Origin: Klebsiella sp. BIGb0138
GTDB lineage: Bacteria > Pseudomonadota > Gammaproteobacteria > Enterobacterales > Enterobacteriaceae
Assembly: GCF_004342285.1 (NCBI RefSeq)
Contig: NZ_SMCV01000002.1
Span: forward strand, 1 to 64,000
Length of the DNA stretch: 64,000 nucleotides
Direction of reading: 5' to 3'
Positions within the stretch are counted from its first letter, which is position 1. The number at the start of each line of letters is the position of its first letter. Position numbers and translations under genes: made by a program. Positions 35,527-45,826 of the stretch are shown piece by piece. The notes under the pieces were generated by a model that was given only the letters and a program-made list of their open reading frames with translations, had not been told where the DNA came from and did no database searches.

Positions 35527-35784
35527 CTAAAAGAGCAGCATACCCTCAGGTCTTTGATGAATATCAATCCGTCGCCCCCGATGAAGCATCACGATCGTTC
35601 CGCCTTGCGCTGGTGCAAGCTTTGTACGTTTATTCAGAGGGATGGCGGATAAAAACACCTGCTGGCTTTCCGAGGTATACTCGAAGTAGTTATGCGCGAT
35701 GAATGCGCAGCGCTGGAGTAGCGCAATTGCGTAGCAGTCGACTGCATTGTTCCTGTGAGCGTTTAAGGTGATGGAATATGTCAT
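35527..35784 (-). CDS. Doubtful small ORF antisense to the sapA upstream region
   Basis: 85 residues with protein-like composition (AIALLQRCAFIAHNYFEYTSESQQVFLS), but no Shine-Dalgarno before the ATG (TTATTAATATTCA) and no recognisable family. It starts 46 bases from the sapA ATG on the opposite strand, so it occupies what would be the sapA promoter. It may be a real small gene or chance coding; alternatives cannot be separated by eye. Confidence 0.3.
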   Translation of the reverse strand: MTYSITLNAHRNNAVDCYAIALLQRCAFIAHNYFEYTSESQQVFLSAIPLNKRTKLAPAQGGTIVMLHRGRRIDIHQRPEGMLLF

Positions 35785-35830
35785 TGAATATTAATAAGAT
35801 AGAGCATTGCTCTATAACCATAAAAACATT

Positions 35831-37474
35831 ATGCGCCTGAAATTATCCTCTCTCCTGGCAGCGGCAGCCCTGCTGTGTGGACAGGCTATCGCCGCGCCCA
35901 CGCTACCCGCGAATGCCGATATTCGCGATAGCGGCTTTGTTTACTGCGTTAACGGTCAGGTGAATACCTTTAACCCGCAAAAAGTCAGCAGCGGTCTGAT
36001 TGTCGATACTTTAGCCGCCCAGCTGTACGATCGGCTGCTGGATGTCGACCCGTATACCTATCGTCTGGTGCCTGAACTGGCCGAAAGCTGGGAGGTACTG
36101 GATAACGGCGCCACCTACCGCTTCCATCTGCGTAGCCACGTGCCCTTTCAGTCGACGTCATGGTTTAAACCCACCCGCGCTTTTAATGCCGACGATGTGA
36201 TTTTCACCTTCAGTCGTATTTTTAACCGTGACGACCCGTGGCATAGCGTCAACGGCAGCAGCTTCCCCTATTTCGACAGTTTGCAGTTCGCCGACAGCGT
36301 TGAAAGCGTGCGCAAGCTGGATAATCAAACCGTCGAGTTTCGCCTGAAACGCCCGGATGCCTCGTTCCTCTGGCACCTGGCGACCCACTACGCCTCGGTG
36401 ATGTCCGCTGAATATGGCGCGCAGCTCAGCAAAACCGATCGTCAGGAGCTACTTGACCGCCAGCCGGTGGGAACCGGTCCGTTCCAGCTGGAGGAGTACC
36501 GTGCCGGCCAGTACGTGCGTCTGCAGCGCCATCCGGGCTACTGGCGCGGTAAGCCGCTGATGCCGCAGGTGGTGGTGGATCTGGGTTCCGGGGGGACCGG
36601 CCGCCTGTCGAAGCTGCTGACCGGGGAGTGCGACGTTCTGGCCTGGCCCGCCGCCAGCCAGTTGACGATTTTGCGTGACGATCCGCGCCTGCGCCTGACG
36701 CTGCGCCCGGGGATGAATATCGCCTGGCTGGCATTCAACACCGCCAGACCGCCGCTGGATAAACCGGAAGTGCGCCATGCGCTGGCGCTGGCCATCAATA
36801 ACCAGCGTCTGATGCAGTCCATTTATTACGGTACGGCAGAAACCGCCGCCTCGATGCTACCGCGCGCCTCCTGGGCCTACGATAACGAGGCTAAAATTAC
36901 CGAATACAACCCGGCGGAAGCCCGCGCCCGGCTTAAAGCGCTGGGGCTGGAAAAACTGACGCTTAAGCTGTGGGTCCCTACCAGCTCCCAGGCCTGGAAC
37001 CCCAGCCCGCTGAAGACCGCCGAGCTGATTCAGGCGGATATGGCGCAGATTGGCGTGAAGGTCATTATCGTGCCGGTAGAGGGTCGCTTCCAGGAGGCCC
37101 GATTGATGGATATGAACCACGATCTGACGCTTTCCGGTTGGGCAACGGACAGTAACGATCCGGATAGCTTTTTCCGCCCGCTGCTGAGCTGCGCGGCCAT
37201 TGCCTCGCAAACCAACTTCGCCCACTGGTGTAACCGGGAATTCGATGAGGTGCTGCAAAAGGCATTGCGCTCCCAGCAGCTGGCTTCGCGCATCGATGCC
37301 TATAAAGAGGCGCAGCATATTCTCGCCCGCGAGCTGCCGGTGCTGCCGCTGGCCTCTTCGCTGCGTCTGCAGGCCTATCGCTACGATATGAAAGGTCTGA
37401 TCCTGAGTCCGTTTGGCAACGCCTCCTTTGCGGGCGTCTCGCGGGAGAAAAAAGACGAGGTGAAAAAACCATGA
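35831..37474 (+). CDS. sapA: SapA, periplasmic peptide-binding protein
   Basis: A 547-residue solute-binding protein (SBP_bac_5) of the SapABCDF transporter. A signal peptide ([23 protein letters not shown]) is cut after [65 protein letters not shown] and the C-terminal [14 protein letters not shown] match E. coli SapA. In Salmonella and Haemophilus SapA binds antimicrobial peptides or haem; in E. coli the SapBCDF part exports putrescine. The ATG at 35831 gives the E. coli length; eight more codons are open upstream. No strong ribosome site is seen. It overlaps sapB by four bases (ATGA). Confidence 0.94.
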   Translation: MRLKLSSLLAAAALLCGQAIAAPTLPANADIRDSGFVYCVNGQVNTFNPQKVSSGLIVDTLAAQLYDRLLDVDPYTYRLVPELAESWEVLDNGATYRFHLRSHVPFQSTSWFKPTRAFNADDVIFTFSRIFNRDDPWHSVNGSSFPYFDSLQFADSVESVRKLDNQTVEFRLKRPDASFLWHLATHYASVMSAEYGAQLSKTDRQELLDRQPVGTGPFQLEEYRAGQYVRLQRHPGYWRGKPLMPQVVVDLGSGGTGRLSKLLTGECDVLAWPAASQLTILRDDPRLRLTLRPGMNIAWLAFNTARPPLDKPEVRHALALAINNQRLMQSIYYGTAETAASMLPRASWAYDNEAKITEYNPAEARARLKALGLEKLTLKLWVPTSSQAWNPSPLKTAELIQADMAQIGVKVIIVPVEGRFQEARLMDMNHDLTLSGWATDSNDPDSFFRPLLSCAAIASQTNFAHWCNREFDEVLQKALRSQQLASRIDAYKEAQHILARELPVLPLASSLRLQAYRYDMKGLILSPFGNASFAGVSREKKDEVKKP

Positions 37475-38436
37475 TTATTTTTACCCTCCGCCGCCTGCTG
37501 CTGCTGCTGGTCACGCTCTTTTTCCTGACCTTTGTCGGCTTCAGCCTGAGCTATTTTACCCCGCACGCTCCGCTGCAGGGCGCCTCGTTATGGAACGCCT
37601 GGCAGTTCTGGTTCAGCGGACTGCTGCACTGGGATTTCGGCGTCTCCAGCATTAACGGCCAGCTGATTGCAGAGCAGCTAAAAGAGGTTTTCCCGGCGAC
37701 CATGGAGCTGTGTATCCTCGCGTTTGGCTTTGCGCTGCTGATTGGCATCCCCGTCGGTATGCTGGCGGGCATCATGCGCAACAAATGGCCCGATACCCTG
37801 ATCAGCGCTCTGGCGCTACTCGGTTTTTCGATCCCCGTTTTCTGGCTGGCGCTGCTGCTGACGCTGTTTTTCTCCCTGACTCTCGGCTGGTTCCCGGTCT
37901 CCGGGCGCTTCGATCTGCTGTACGAGGTGAAAACGGTCACCGGTTTTGCGCTGATTGACGCCTGGCTCTCCGACTCGCCGTGGCGCCATGAAATGATCGT
38001 CAGCGCCGTGCGCCATATGGTGCTGCCGGTACTGACGCTGGCCGTCGCGCCGACCACCGAAGTGATCCGCCTGATGCGCATCAGCACCAGCGAAGTGTAT
38101 GACACCAACTACGTCAAAGCCGCCGCCACCCGCGGCGTTTCGCGGCGGACGATTTTACATCGCCACGTCCTGCACAACGCCCTGCCGCCGGTTATCCCGC
38201 GTCTTGGGCTGCAGTTTTCGACCATGCTGACCCTGGCGATGATCACCGAAATGGTCTTCAGCTGGCCGGGGCTGGGCCGCTGGCTGATCAACGCGATCCG
38301 CCAGCAGGACTATGCCGCTATCTCGGCAGGAGTGATGGTTATCGGTGCGCTGGTTATTACCGTGAACGTGATATCAGATATTCTGGGCGCCATGGCTAAC
38401 CCGTTGAAACATAAGGAATGGTATGCCCTACGATAG
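37471..38436 (+). CDS. sapB: SapB, ABC transporter permease
   Basis: A 321-residue inner-membrane permease of the DppB/OppB type. The N terminus [29 protein letters not shown] is the first helix, and [31 protein letters not shown] is the EAA loop that contacts the ATPases. Several more hydrophobic segments follow the family pattern. The start is coupled to sapA (ATGA) and the end overlaps sapC by 14 bases. Confidence 0.94.
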   Translation: MIIFTLRRLLLLLVTLFFLTFVGFSLSYFTPHAPLQGASLWNAWQFWFSGLLHWDFGVSSINGQLIAEQLKEVFPATMELCILAFGFALLIGIPVGMLAGIMRNKWPDTLISALALLGFSIPVFWLALLLTLFFSLTLGWFPVSGRFDLLYEVKTVTGFALIDAWLSDSPWRHEMIVSAVRHMVLPVLTLAVAPTTEVIRLMRISTSEVYDTNYVKAAATRGVSRRTILHRHVLHNALPPVIPRLGLQFSTMLTLAMITEMVFSWPGLGRWLINAIRQQDYAAISAGVMVIGALVITVNVISDILGAMANPLKHKEWYALR

Positions 38437-39313
38437 CGTTTATCTGGAAAAGCGCCCGCCGGGAGCGCTGCGTACCGTATGGCGGAAATTCTACGGCGAT
38501 ACCACCGCGATGATCGGTCTGTACGGCTGCGCCGGTCTGGTGCTGCTGTGCATCTGCGGCAGTTGGTTTGCCCCTTATGGTATCGATCAGCAGTTTCTTG
38601 GCTACCAGCTGCTGCCGCCGTCGTGGTCGCGCTATGGTGAAGTGTCCTTCTTCCTCGGGACCGACGATCTTGGGCGCGATGTTCTGAGCCGCCTGCTGAG
38701 CGGCGCGGCCCCCACGGTGGGCGGCGCTTTTGTCGTCACTTTCGCCGCCACGCTGTTCGGGCTGGCGCTCGGGGTCATTGCCGGGTCGACGCACGGCCTG
38801 CTCTCCGCGATGCTGAACCATATTCTCGATACCCTGCTGTCGATTCCGTCGCTGCTGCTGGCGATTATCGTCGTCGCCTTTGCCGGGCCGAACCTGGGCC
38901 ATGCAATGTTCGCCGTCTGGCTGGCGCTGCTGCCGCGTATCGTGCGTTCGGTCTATAGCATGGTGCATGACGAACTGGAAAAAGAGTACGTGATCGCCGC
39001 CCGCCTCGACGGCGCAACCACCCTGAATATTCTGTGGTTTGCGGTCCTGCCGAATATCGCCTCCGGGCTGGTGACCGAAATAACCCGCGCGCTGTCGATG
39101 GCGATCCTCGATATCGCCGCCCTCGGCTTCCTCGACCTCGGGGCCCAGCTTCCCTCTCCGGAATGGGGCGCGATGCTGGGCGACGCGCTGGAGCTGATTT
39201 ACGTGGCGCCGTGGACGGTGATGCTGCCCGGGGCGGCGATTATGATCAGCGTCCTGTTGGTCAATTTGCTGGGCGACGGTATCCGCCGCGCAATTATCGC
39301 CGGGGTGGAATAA
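38423..39313 (+). CDS. sapC: SapC, ABC transporter permease
   Basis: A 296-residue permease of the DppC/OppC type, partner of SapB. The N-terminal cytoplasmic segment ([25 protein letters not shown]) precedes the first helix; [19 protein letters not shown] is the typical OppC periplasmic signature, and [25 protein letters not shown] is the EAA loop. It overlaps sapB by 14 bases and its TAA shares a base with the sapD ATG. Confidence 0.94.
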   Translation: MPYDSVYLEKRPPGALRTVWRKFYGDTTAMIGLYGCAGLVLLCICGSWFAPYGIDQQFLGYQLLPPSWSRYGEVSFFLGTDDLGRDVLSRLLSGAAPTVGGAFVVTFAATLFGLALGVIAGSTHGLLSAMLNHILDTLLSIPSLLLAIIVVAFAGPNLGHAMFAVWLALLPRIVRSVYSMVHDELEKEYVIAARLDGATTLNILWFAVLPNIASGLVTEITRALSMAILDIAALGFLDLGAQLPSPEWGAMLGDALELIYVAPWTVMLPGAAIMISVLLVNLLGDGIRRAIIAGVE

Positions 39314-40305
39314 TGCCGTTACTCGATATTCGCAATTTAACCATTGAATTTAAAACCAACGAAGGGTGGGTCAAAGCCGTCGATCGCGTCAGCCTGACCC
39401 TCGCGGAAGGCGAAATTCGCGGGCTGGTGGGCGAGTCCGGCTCCGGTAAGAGCTTAATCGCCAAAGCGATCTGCGGCGTCACCAAAGACAACTGGCGGGT
39501 CACCGCCGACCGCATGCGCTTCGATGATATCGACCTGCTGCGTCTCTCCAATCGCGAACGTCGTAAGCTGATTGGCCACAACGTGTCGATGATTTTCCAG
39601 GAGCCGCAGTCCTGTCTCGACCCTTCCGAGCGTATCGGCCTGCAGTTAACGCAGAATATCCCCGGCTGGACCTTTAAGGGCCGCTGGTGGCAGCGCGTGG
39701 GCTGGCGCAAACGCCGGGCGATCGAGCTGCTGCACCGCGTTGGCATCAAGGATCACAAAGATGCCATGCGCAGTTTCCCCTACGAATTAACCGACGGGGA
39801 GTGCCAGAAGGTGATGATTGCCATCGCCCTCGCCAACCAGCCGCGTCTGCTGATCGCCGACGAGCCGACCAACGCCATGGAACCAACGACGCAGGCGCAA
39901 ATTATCCGCCTGCTCACCCGGTTGAACCAGAACAACAACACCACCATTTTGCTGATCAGTCACGATATGCAAATGCTCAGTAAATGGGCGAATAAAATCA
40001 ACGTCATGTACTGCGGACAAACGGTGGAGACGGCCCCCAGCGAGGAGCTGGTGACCACGCCGCACCATCCCTATACCCAGGCATTAATCCGCGCAATCCC
40101 CGATTTTGGCAGCGCCTTGCCGCATAAAAGCCGCCTGAATACCCTGCCGGGGGCCATCCCGCTGCTTGAGCAACTGCCGATCGGCTGTCGCCTCGGGCCG
40201 CGCTGCCCGTACGCTCAGCGCGAGTGTATCGAAACGCCGCGCCTGACCGGCGCCAGAACGCATTTGTTCGCCTGTCATTTCCCGCTGAACATGGAGAAAG
40301 AGTGA
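39313..40305 (+). CDS. sapD: SapD, ABC transporter ATPase
   Basis: A 330-residue ATP-binding subunit of the DppD/OppD type. Walker A is GESGSGKS, the D-loop region is [16 protein letters not shown] with Walker B. The signature motif reads LTDGECQKV instead of LSGGQ, a known family oddity. A C-terminal Cys-rich segment ([14 protein letters not shown]) is the oligopeptide-transporter domain. In E. coli it also supports potassium uptake through TrkH/TrkG. The ATG at 39313 (TAATG with sapC) gives the E. coli length; a longer upstream frame overlaps sapC and is rejected. Confidence 0.94.
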   Translation: MPLLDIRNLTIEFKTNEGWVKAVDRVSLTLAEGEIRGLVGESGSGKSLIAKAICGVTKDNWRVTADRMRFDDIDLLRLSNRERRKLIGHNVSMIFQEPQSCLDPSERIGLQLTQNIPGWTFKGRWWQRVGWRKRRAIELLHRVGIKDHKDAMRSFPYELTDGECQKVMIAIALANQPRLLIADEPTNAMEPTTQAQIIRLLTRLNQNNNTTILLISHDMQMLSKWANKINVMYCGQTVETAPSEELVTTPHHPYTQALIRAIPDFGSALPHKSRLNTLPGAIPLLEQLPIGCRLGPRCPYAQRECIETPRLTGARTHLFACHFPLNMEKE

Positions 40306-40306
40306 A

Positions 40307-41116
40307 ATGGTCGAAACATTGCTCGAAGTCCGCAATCTGAGTAAGACCTTTCGCTACCGTACGGGCTGGTTTCATCGGCAGATGGTGGAAGCGGTCAAAC
40401 CGCTGAGTTTTACCCTGCGTGAACGGCAGACGCTGGCGATCATCGGGGAAAACGGATCCGGCAAGTCTACCCTGGCGAAAATGCTGGCGGGAATGATTGA
40501 GCCGACCTCCGGCGAACTGCTGATTGACGATCATCCGCTGGAATTTGGCGATTACTCGTTCCGCAGCCAGCGGATTCGCATGATCTTTCAGGATCCCTCA
40601 ACCTCGCTGAATCCACGCCAGCGGATTTCGCAGATCCTCGACTTCCCGCTGCGTCTGAATACCGACCTTGAGCCGGAGGCGCGGGAGAAACAGATTATCG
40701 AGACGTTACGCATGGTGGGCCTGCTGCCGGACCATGTCAGCTACTATCCGCATATGCTGGCCCCGGGGCAGAAACAGCGTCTGGGGCTGGCCCGCGCGCT
40801 GATCCTGCGCCCGAAAGTAATTATCTGCGACGAGGCCCTGGCCTCGCTGGATATGTCGATGCGTTCGCAGCTGATCAACCTGATGCTGGAGCTGCAGGAA
40901 AAACAGGGTATTTCATATATCTACGTCACCCAGCATCTGGGGATGATGAAGCATATCAGCGACCAGGTGCTGGTGATGCATCAGGGCGAAGTGGTGGAGC
41001 GCGGCAGTACCGCCGATGTGCTGGCGTCGCCGCTGCACGACCTCACCCGGCGGCTGATTGCCGGGCATTTCGGCGAGGCGCTCACCGCCGATGCCTGGCG
41101 TAAAGACGGAAAATAA
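40307..41116 (+). CDS. sapF: SapF, ABC transporter ATPase
   Basis: A 269-residue ATP-binding subunit of the DppF/OppF type. Walker A is GENGSGKS, the Q-loop RMIFQDPSTSLNPRQR, Walker B KVIICDEALASLD. The signature region reads MLAPGQKQRLGLARAL rather than LSGGQ. It starts one base after the sapD stop and closes the five-gene operon. Together SapB/C/D/F make the permease and ATPase complex used by SapA. Confidence 0.94.
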   Translation: MVETLLEVRNLSKTFRYRTGWFHRQMVEAVKPLSFTLRERQTLAIIGENGSGKSTLAKMLAGMIEPTSGELLIDDHPLEFGDYSFRSQRIRMIFQDPSTSLNPRQRISQILDFPLRLNTDLEPEAREKQIIETLRMVGLLPDHVSYYPHMLAPGQKQRLGLARALILRPKVIICDEALASLDMSMRSQLINLMLELQEKQGISYIYVTQHLGMMKHISDQVLVMHQGEVVERGSTADVLASPLHDLTRRLIAGHFGEALTADAWRKDGK

Positions 41117-41126
41117 TCGGCCGTCG

Positions 41127-41151
41127 CCCCGGCAGGCTCGCCCTGCCGGGG
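41127..41151. terminator. Hairpin between sapF and the NCS1 permease
   Basis: 10-bp stem CCCCGGCAGG/CCTGCCGGGG with loop CTCGC between two convergent genes. T-run absent. Confidence 0.6.
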
Positions 41152-41154
41152 AGA

Positions 41155-42582
41155 TTAATCCGGGAATACGCTTTGCGCCGGCAGCACCCGGCGGTCAAAA
41201 CGACGCAGCGCGTAATAGAGCACGCCGGTGCCGAACCAGCCGATCATCCACGAAACATCATTTCCGGCAAACAGCCATGTCAGCGAACCGTGATACAGCG
41301 GGTTCTCAATAAACGGCAGCTGGATAAGCACGCCTGCCACATAAACCGTAATCGCATAGAGATTCCAGTAACCGTAGCGCTGTTGCGGATCGGAGAGCGC
41401 GGGAATATCCACGGCCCCCGCCGAGATCAGGTAGTAGTCGGTTAAACTGATCGCGCTCCATGGCACGAAGAACGCCAGCAGGAAGAGCAGGAAATGGGTG
41501 AAGTTCTTTAAAAATGCCGGCTCGCTCAATAGCGCAATCACGCACGATATGGCGACCATCAGCACCACAAAAGTCATCCGCGTCCGCTTCGACAGCGAGG
41601 TCTGACGGCGAAAACCGGAGACGATAGTGCTCAGCGACATAAAGCTACCGTAGGCATTGAGAGTGGTAAAGGTGATTTTGCCAAAGCAGATCGCGAAGTA
41701 AATCACCATCGCCATCACCTGGCTTTTTCCCAGGCCGACAATAAAGCTCACCTCATGCCCGGGAAACGCGCTGCCGGCGATGGCTGCCGTCAGAACGCCC
41801 AGCGTCATAGATGCCTGCGTGCCGAGGACCGTACCGCTAAAGACGCAAAAAAAGGTTTTTACGCCGGGGACATTTTTCGGGAGATAGCGTGAATAGTCGG
41901 AAACATAGGGGCAAAATGCAATCTGCCACGATGAAGAGAGCGACACGGCCAGTAAAAACATCGGCAGCGAGAAATGGTTATCCTGCGCGATCGCCTGCAG
42001 GTTAGCGGAGAGCAGCAGGGTCGCGAACAAATAGACGAACGCTAACACCCCAACAATACTCGCCACTTTGCCCAGTTTGTGGATCACGCGATAGCCCAGG
42101 ACCGCAATGACGATAATAATCGCGCTGAACAGCAGCATCCCGGCGACGTTGGAAATCGACAGCAGCCTGGCCATCGCCTGACCGGCCAGCACGGTGCCGC
42201 TGGCGGAGAAGCCCACGTACATCACGCAAACCAGCACCAGCGGCACCACGGCGCCGAAAACGCCAAACTGCGCCCGGCTGATAATCATCTGCGGTAAGCC
42301 CAGACGCGGCCCCTGCAGCGCATGCAGCGACATCACCGCCGCGCCCAGCACCTGCCCCAGCAGCAGCCCAATCAGCGACCACACGACGTCGCCACCGAGC
42401 ACCACCGCCAGCGCGCCGGTGACAATCGCGGTAATCTGCAGATTGCCGCCAAACCACAGCGTAAACTGACTAAAAGGATGTCCATGCCTTTCGCGCTCGG
42501 GAATATAATCGATCGAACGCGTTTCCGTTAAGCCCTGCTGATGATGCTGTGACTGCCCTTCTGTTGACGAAAAAGAAGACAT
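41155..42582 (-). CDS. NCS1-family purine-cytosine permease-like transporter
   Basis: A 475-residue membrane protein with about 12 hydrophobic segments. The start DYIPERERHGHPFSQFTLWFGGNLQITAIVTGALAVVLGGD, the block GPRLGLPQMIISRAQFG, and CPYVSDYSRYLP are typical of the cytosine/purine/allantoin (NCS1) permeases, CodB-like and fungal FCY2-like. It imports a nucleobase or related heterocycle by proton or sodium symport; which one is not clear. GAGGAAACT precedes the ATG. Upstream, two TACATAC direct repeats suggest a regulator site. No catabolic gene such as codA is beside it. Confidence 0.87.
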   Translation of the reverse strand: MSSFSSTEGQSQHHQQGLTETRSIDYIPERERHGHPFSQFTLWFGGNLQITAIVTGALAVVLGGDVVWSLIGLLLGQVLGAAVMSLHALQGPRLGLPQMIISRAQFGVFGAVVPLVLVCVMYVGFSASGTVLAGQAMARLLSISNVAGMLLFSAIIIVIAVLGYRVIHKLGKVASIVGVLAFVYLFATLLLSANLQAIAQDNHFSLPMFLLAVSLSSSWQIAFCPYVSDYSRYLPKNVPGVKTFFCVFSGTVLGTQASMTLGVLTAAIAGSAFPGHEVSFIVGLGKSQVMAMVIYFAICFGKITFTTLNAYGSFMSLSTIVSGFRRQTSLSKRTRMTFVVLMVAISCVIALLSEPAFLKNFTHFLLFLLAFFVPWSAISLTDYYLISAGAVDIPALSDPQQRYGYWNLYAITVYVAGVLIQLPFIENPLYHGSLTWLFAGNDVSWMIGWFGTGVLYYALRRFDRRVLPAQSVFPD

Positions 42583-42832
42583 AGTTTCCTCGCTTTAACC
42601 GGTATTTCAACCACCTCAGGACCTTACTTCCCTGAACCCATCGCGACAGGCCCGCTCATATGACAGCTCATGTATATACAAGCATTGACAAGCGGACGCA
42701 CCGTGAGCATGATGAATTTGTGATGGGTATGTAAATTTTTGTATGTATAAAAGTAACCATATGGCAACATTACATCAACAATCACGCGGTGCCAGCCGCG
42801 TCCTCTCCCTGCAGTCAGCAAAGGCGTAGCGT

Positions 42833-43384
42833 ATGATGATCGTTCCTTTCCAGCTCTCTTCCCTTTCCGTCACCCCCTGGAAAAACGGCGGCGGTGAAAC
42901 ACGTGAAATCGTCAGCGTTGCCTCTCCCGATCCCGATGCGCCGTTTCTCTGGCGCGCCAGTATCGCCACCTTACAAAACGACGGGCCGTTCTCGCCTTTC
43001 ATCGGTATTGACCGGGTCATTACCTTAATCGAAGGCCAGCCGCTTTGGCTGCGTGGCGAGGGGATCCACCACCACCTGGCGCGATGGCAGCCGTGGACTT
43101 TTTGCGGGGAATGGGCGCTGCGCAGCGAAGGGATTGTCGCACCGGGGCTGGATTTCAACATAATGACCCAGCGCACCCGGGCCGCCGCGGAGGTCAGCGT
43201 GATCTCCGCCGCCCAGCAGGCCGGCAGCGAAGGCGTGGCCTATGTCCTGGCAGGAAGCTGGTTGTTGGCCGGGAAGCGCTATGAGGCCCGATCCGGGATC
43301 GTATGGTCGTCGCTATCGCCGGGCGAACTGGTTCCGCTCGCTGCGGATGCCCGCCTTCTGCTGGCCCGCATTACCCGTCGTTAG
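42833..43384 (+). CDS. HutD/Ves family protein
   Basis: A 183-residue cupin-like protein. PWKNGGGETREIVS at the start, FLWRASIATLQNDGPFSPFIGIDRVITLIEG and DFNIMTQR in the middle match the HutD/Ves family. Ves is a cold- and stress-linked E. coli protein of unknown mechanism; HutD belongs to histidine use in pseudomonads. No hut gene is near, so I read it as the Ves-like branch. It is divergent from the NCS1 permease. Start at 42833 or the next codon; the ribosome site is weak. Confidence 0.8.
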   Translation: MMIVPFQLSSLSVTPWKNGGGETREIVSVASPDPDAPFLWRASIATLQNDGPFSPFIGIDRVITLIEGQPLWLRGEGIHHHLARWQPWTFCGEWALRSEGIVAPGLDFNIMTQRTRAAAEVSVISAAQQAGSEGVAYVLAGSWLLAGKRYEARSGIVWSSLSPGELVPLAADARLLLARITRR

Positions 43385-43604
43385 CACCTTCTTACCCGGC
43401 CAAACAGCGCCAAACGGCGCCTGCTATCCGGTGATATACTGGAGGGGTACGGTCGCCATTACGCGTTAAGACACGAAAATAGCGTGACACATGGGGTCGT
43501 CAGTGGGATATAATTCTCGGCTAAATTTGAGTTATTTTGAAATAACAATCTTAACCCAATGATTGTTAAAGTAAAAATAAGCAATAACGATAAGGATTAA
43601 AGCT

Positions 43605-44393
43605 ATGGGTTTTCTTTCCGGTAAACGCATTCTGGTCACTGGCGTTGCCAGCAAACTGTCCATCGCCTACGGTATTGCGCAAGCAATGCACCGTGAAGGG
43701 GCTGAACTGGCGTTCACCTATCAGAACGACAAACTGAAAGGTCGTGTGGAAGAATTTGCTGCGGCACTGGGTTCCAACATCGTGCTGCCGTGCGACGTGG
43801 CTGAAGATGAGAGCATTGCGTCTCTGTTCACTGAACTGTCCAAAGTCTGGCCGAAATTTGACGGTTTCGTTCACTCGATCGGTTTCGCACCGGCTGACCA
43901 GCTGGACGGCGACTACGTTAACGCGGTGACCCGCGAAGGTTTCAAAATCGCCCACGACATCAGCGCCTACAGCTTCGTGGCGATGGCGAAAGCCTGCCGC
44001 GAGATGCTGAACCCGGGCTCCGCCCTGCTGACGCTCTCCTACCTTGGCGCTGAGCGCGCGATCCCGAACTACAACGTGATGGGTCTGGCGAAAGCCTCTC
44101 TGGAAGCCAACGTGCGCTACATGGCGAATGCGATGGGTCCGGAAGGCGTGCGCGTCAACGCCATCTCTGCGGGTCCAATCCGGACTCTGGCCGCATCCGG
44201 CATTAAAGATTTCCGTAAAATGCTGGCGCACTGCGAAGCGGTAACCCCGATTCGTCGCACCGTGACTATTGAAGACGTGGGCAACAGCGCCGCCTTCCTG
44301 TGTTCCGACCTGTCTGCCGGTATCTCCGGTGAAGTCGTTCACGTTGATGGCGGTTTCAGCATCGCGGCAATGAACGAACTGGAACTGAAATAA
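43605..44393 (+). CDS. fabI: Enoyl-[acyl-carrier-protein] reductase FabI
   Basis: A 262-residue NADH-dependent reductase for the last step of each fatty acid elongation cycle and target of triclosan. Counting gives Gly93 (HSIGFAP, the residue whose change gives triclosan resistance; here wild-type), Tyr146, Tyr156 and Lys163 ([15 protein letters not shown]), the catalytic set. The cofactor start [20 protein letters not shown] is typical of the divergent SDR group. AAGGATTAAAGCT precedes the ATG. Single gene with its own promoter region and strong terminator. Confidence 0.97.
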   Translation: MGFLSGKRILVTGVASKLSIAYGIAQAMHREGAELAFTYQNDKLKGRVEEFAAALGSNIVLPCDVAEDESIASLFTELSKVWPKFDGFVHSIGFAPADQLDGDYVNAVTREGFKIAHDISAYSFVAMAKACREMLNPGSALLTLSYLGAERAIPNYNVMGLAKASLEANVRYMANAMGPEGVRVNAISAGPIRTLAASGIKDFRKMLAHCEAVTPIRRTVTIEDVGNSAAFLCSDLSAGISGEVVHVDGGFSIAAMNELELK

Positions 44394-44401
44394 GTTCCTT
44401 T

Positions 44402-44432
44402 CCCTCCTCACGCCCGTGAGGAGGGTCTTCTT
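44402..44432 (+). terminator. Terminator of fabI
   Basis: Perfect 10-bp stem CCCTCCTCAC/GTGAGGAGGG with GCCC loop, then TCTTCTT. Confidence 0.9.
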
Positions 44433-44588
44433 CGCCGCATCTCGCGGTACACATTCCCCCCTGTTATTCCAATCAGCTATTTGTTAGCACGTATCAATAT
44501 TTTCTCCTGCTTCAGGGTTACGCCAGGATAGTTATGCATATATGGCCCACGGAAGTGCGGCTGGACACATACCCATCAAGGAACGCCC

Positions 44589-45746
44589 ATGGAGCAACGC
44601 CGCGTTTATGGCAAAAACCACTGGTATCATGAAACCCAGTCAACAATCTGCCCGGTGGATGTATTGCCGCTCGTCCCGGAAGCCGCCCATGTCGAAGACC
44701 GTTTTCTCCTCGACCTGACATTACCGGAAGAGTGGCTGCATGCGCACGCCGGGTGGCTGGCGCCCGCGCGATGTCTGGCCGATGCCCTTTTCCCATCGTC
44801 AGTTGTCGTTAACCGCCTGCAAACCTTCAGCGCCTACGACCGCCTGAGTACGGCGCTGACCGTCGCCCAGGTGTACGGCGTGCAGCGCCTGTGCAACCAC
44901 TATGCCGCGCGGCTGGCGCCGCTGCCGGGCCCGGACTCCTCCCGCGAGAGCAACCGCCGTCTGGCGCAAATCACCCAATATGCCCGTCAGTTGGCCGGCT
45001 CTCCGTCGGTGATTACCGCCCTCTCCCGCAGCCAGCTGGATGAAGTCGGGCTGACCAGCCGCGACATTATCCTGATGAATCAGATTATTGGTTTTGTCGG
45101 CTTCCAGGCTCGCGCCATCGCCGCCTTTCACGCCACCCTCGGCTACCCGGTACGCTGGATGCCGGGGATGCCGCAACAAGAAGATGCCCCGGCAGAACTT
45201 TTTTCCGCCCATCCGGTGAGCTGGACGCCCGACGTCAACGATAGCGATTTACGCTATGCCAGCGATGAACGACAGGCGCTGCTGGCCGACTGGCAGCTGC
45301 ATCCGGGTTTATCGGAGCTGGCGCCGCTGCTGGCCGCTCAGGAAGCGGTACTCAAGGCCCAGAACGCGTTACTCAGCCAGTTAAGCGCCAGACAGCCCTT
45401 TGCTGCGCTGGTGGCGCTGGTCGCAGCACGGATCAACGGTAGCGTCAGCTGCTTCAACGCCTGGGCCGAGCAGTGGTCAGGGGCGCCGGAATTTGCTGAT
45501 GCCTTACGTCATGACGATCGGGCGCTGGCGCTCTGGCAACAGCGGTATCCCGCCGAACGCGCGGTTTCCCAGGCGGTAGAACTTTTAACCCGCGCGCCTG
45601 ACCGGTTCAGCGCCGCGCAATTAACTCCCCTCACGGAATACGGGCTTTCGCGCGATCGGGTTATCGATATTCTGGCGTGGTGCGGGCTGTGTGGCTGGAT
45701 GAATCGTCTGAAAATCGCCCTCGGGAATGTTCGTCAACAGACGTAA
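44589..45746 (+). CDS. yciW: YciW, peroxidase-related CMD-family protein
   Basis: A 385-residue cytoplasmic protein with a carboxymuconolactone-decarboxylase-like (AhpD) fold in the middle (LTSRDIILMNQIIGFVGFQARAIAAFHATLG) and a less conserved C-terminal half. In E. coli it is controlled by CysB and linked to L-cysteine metabolism; the reaction is not settled. The AhpD CxxC pair is not seen in the block where it would lie, so peroxidase activity is doubtful. AAGGAACGCCC precedes the ATG. It stands just before rnb. Confidence 0.88.
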   Translation: MEQRRVYGKNHWYHETQSTICPVDVLPLVPEAAHVEDRFLLDLTLPEEWLHAHAGWLAPARCLADALFPSSVVVNRLQTFSAYDRLSTALTVAQVYGVQRLCNHYAARLAPLPGPDSSRESNRRLAQITQYARQLAGSPSVITALSRSQLDEVGLTSRDIILMNQIIGFVGFQARAIAAFHATLGYPVRWMPGMPQQEDAPAELFSAHPVSWTPDVNDSDLRYASDERQALLADWQLHPGLSELAPLLAAQEAVLKAQNALLSQLSARQPFAALVALVAARINGSVSCFNAWAEQWSGAPEFADALRHDDRALALWQQRYPAERAVSQAVELLTRAPDRFSAAQLTPLTEYGLSRDRVIDILAWCGLCGWMNRLKIALGNVRQQT

Positions 45747-45826
45747 AATGCCAAACATCGCTTGCTGCAACAGGCATTATCGCGTAAAAATGTCAGCCGC
45801 TCTTTTAGCCACGAAAATACCTAATT

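Noticed and set aside
39034-39312. Upstream extension of SapD
   Set aside because: It overlaps sapC, is arginine/glycine-rich and exceeds the normal 330 residues.
43566-44411. Minus-strand open frame of 281 codons
   Set aside because: Antisense to the highly conserved fabI.
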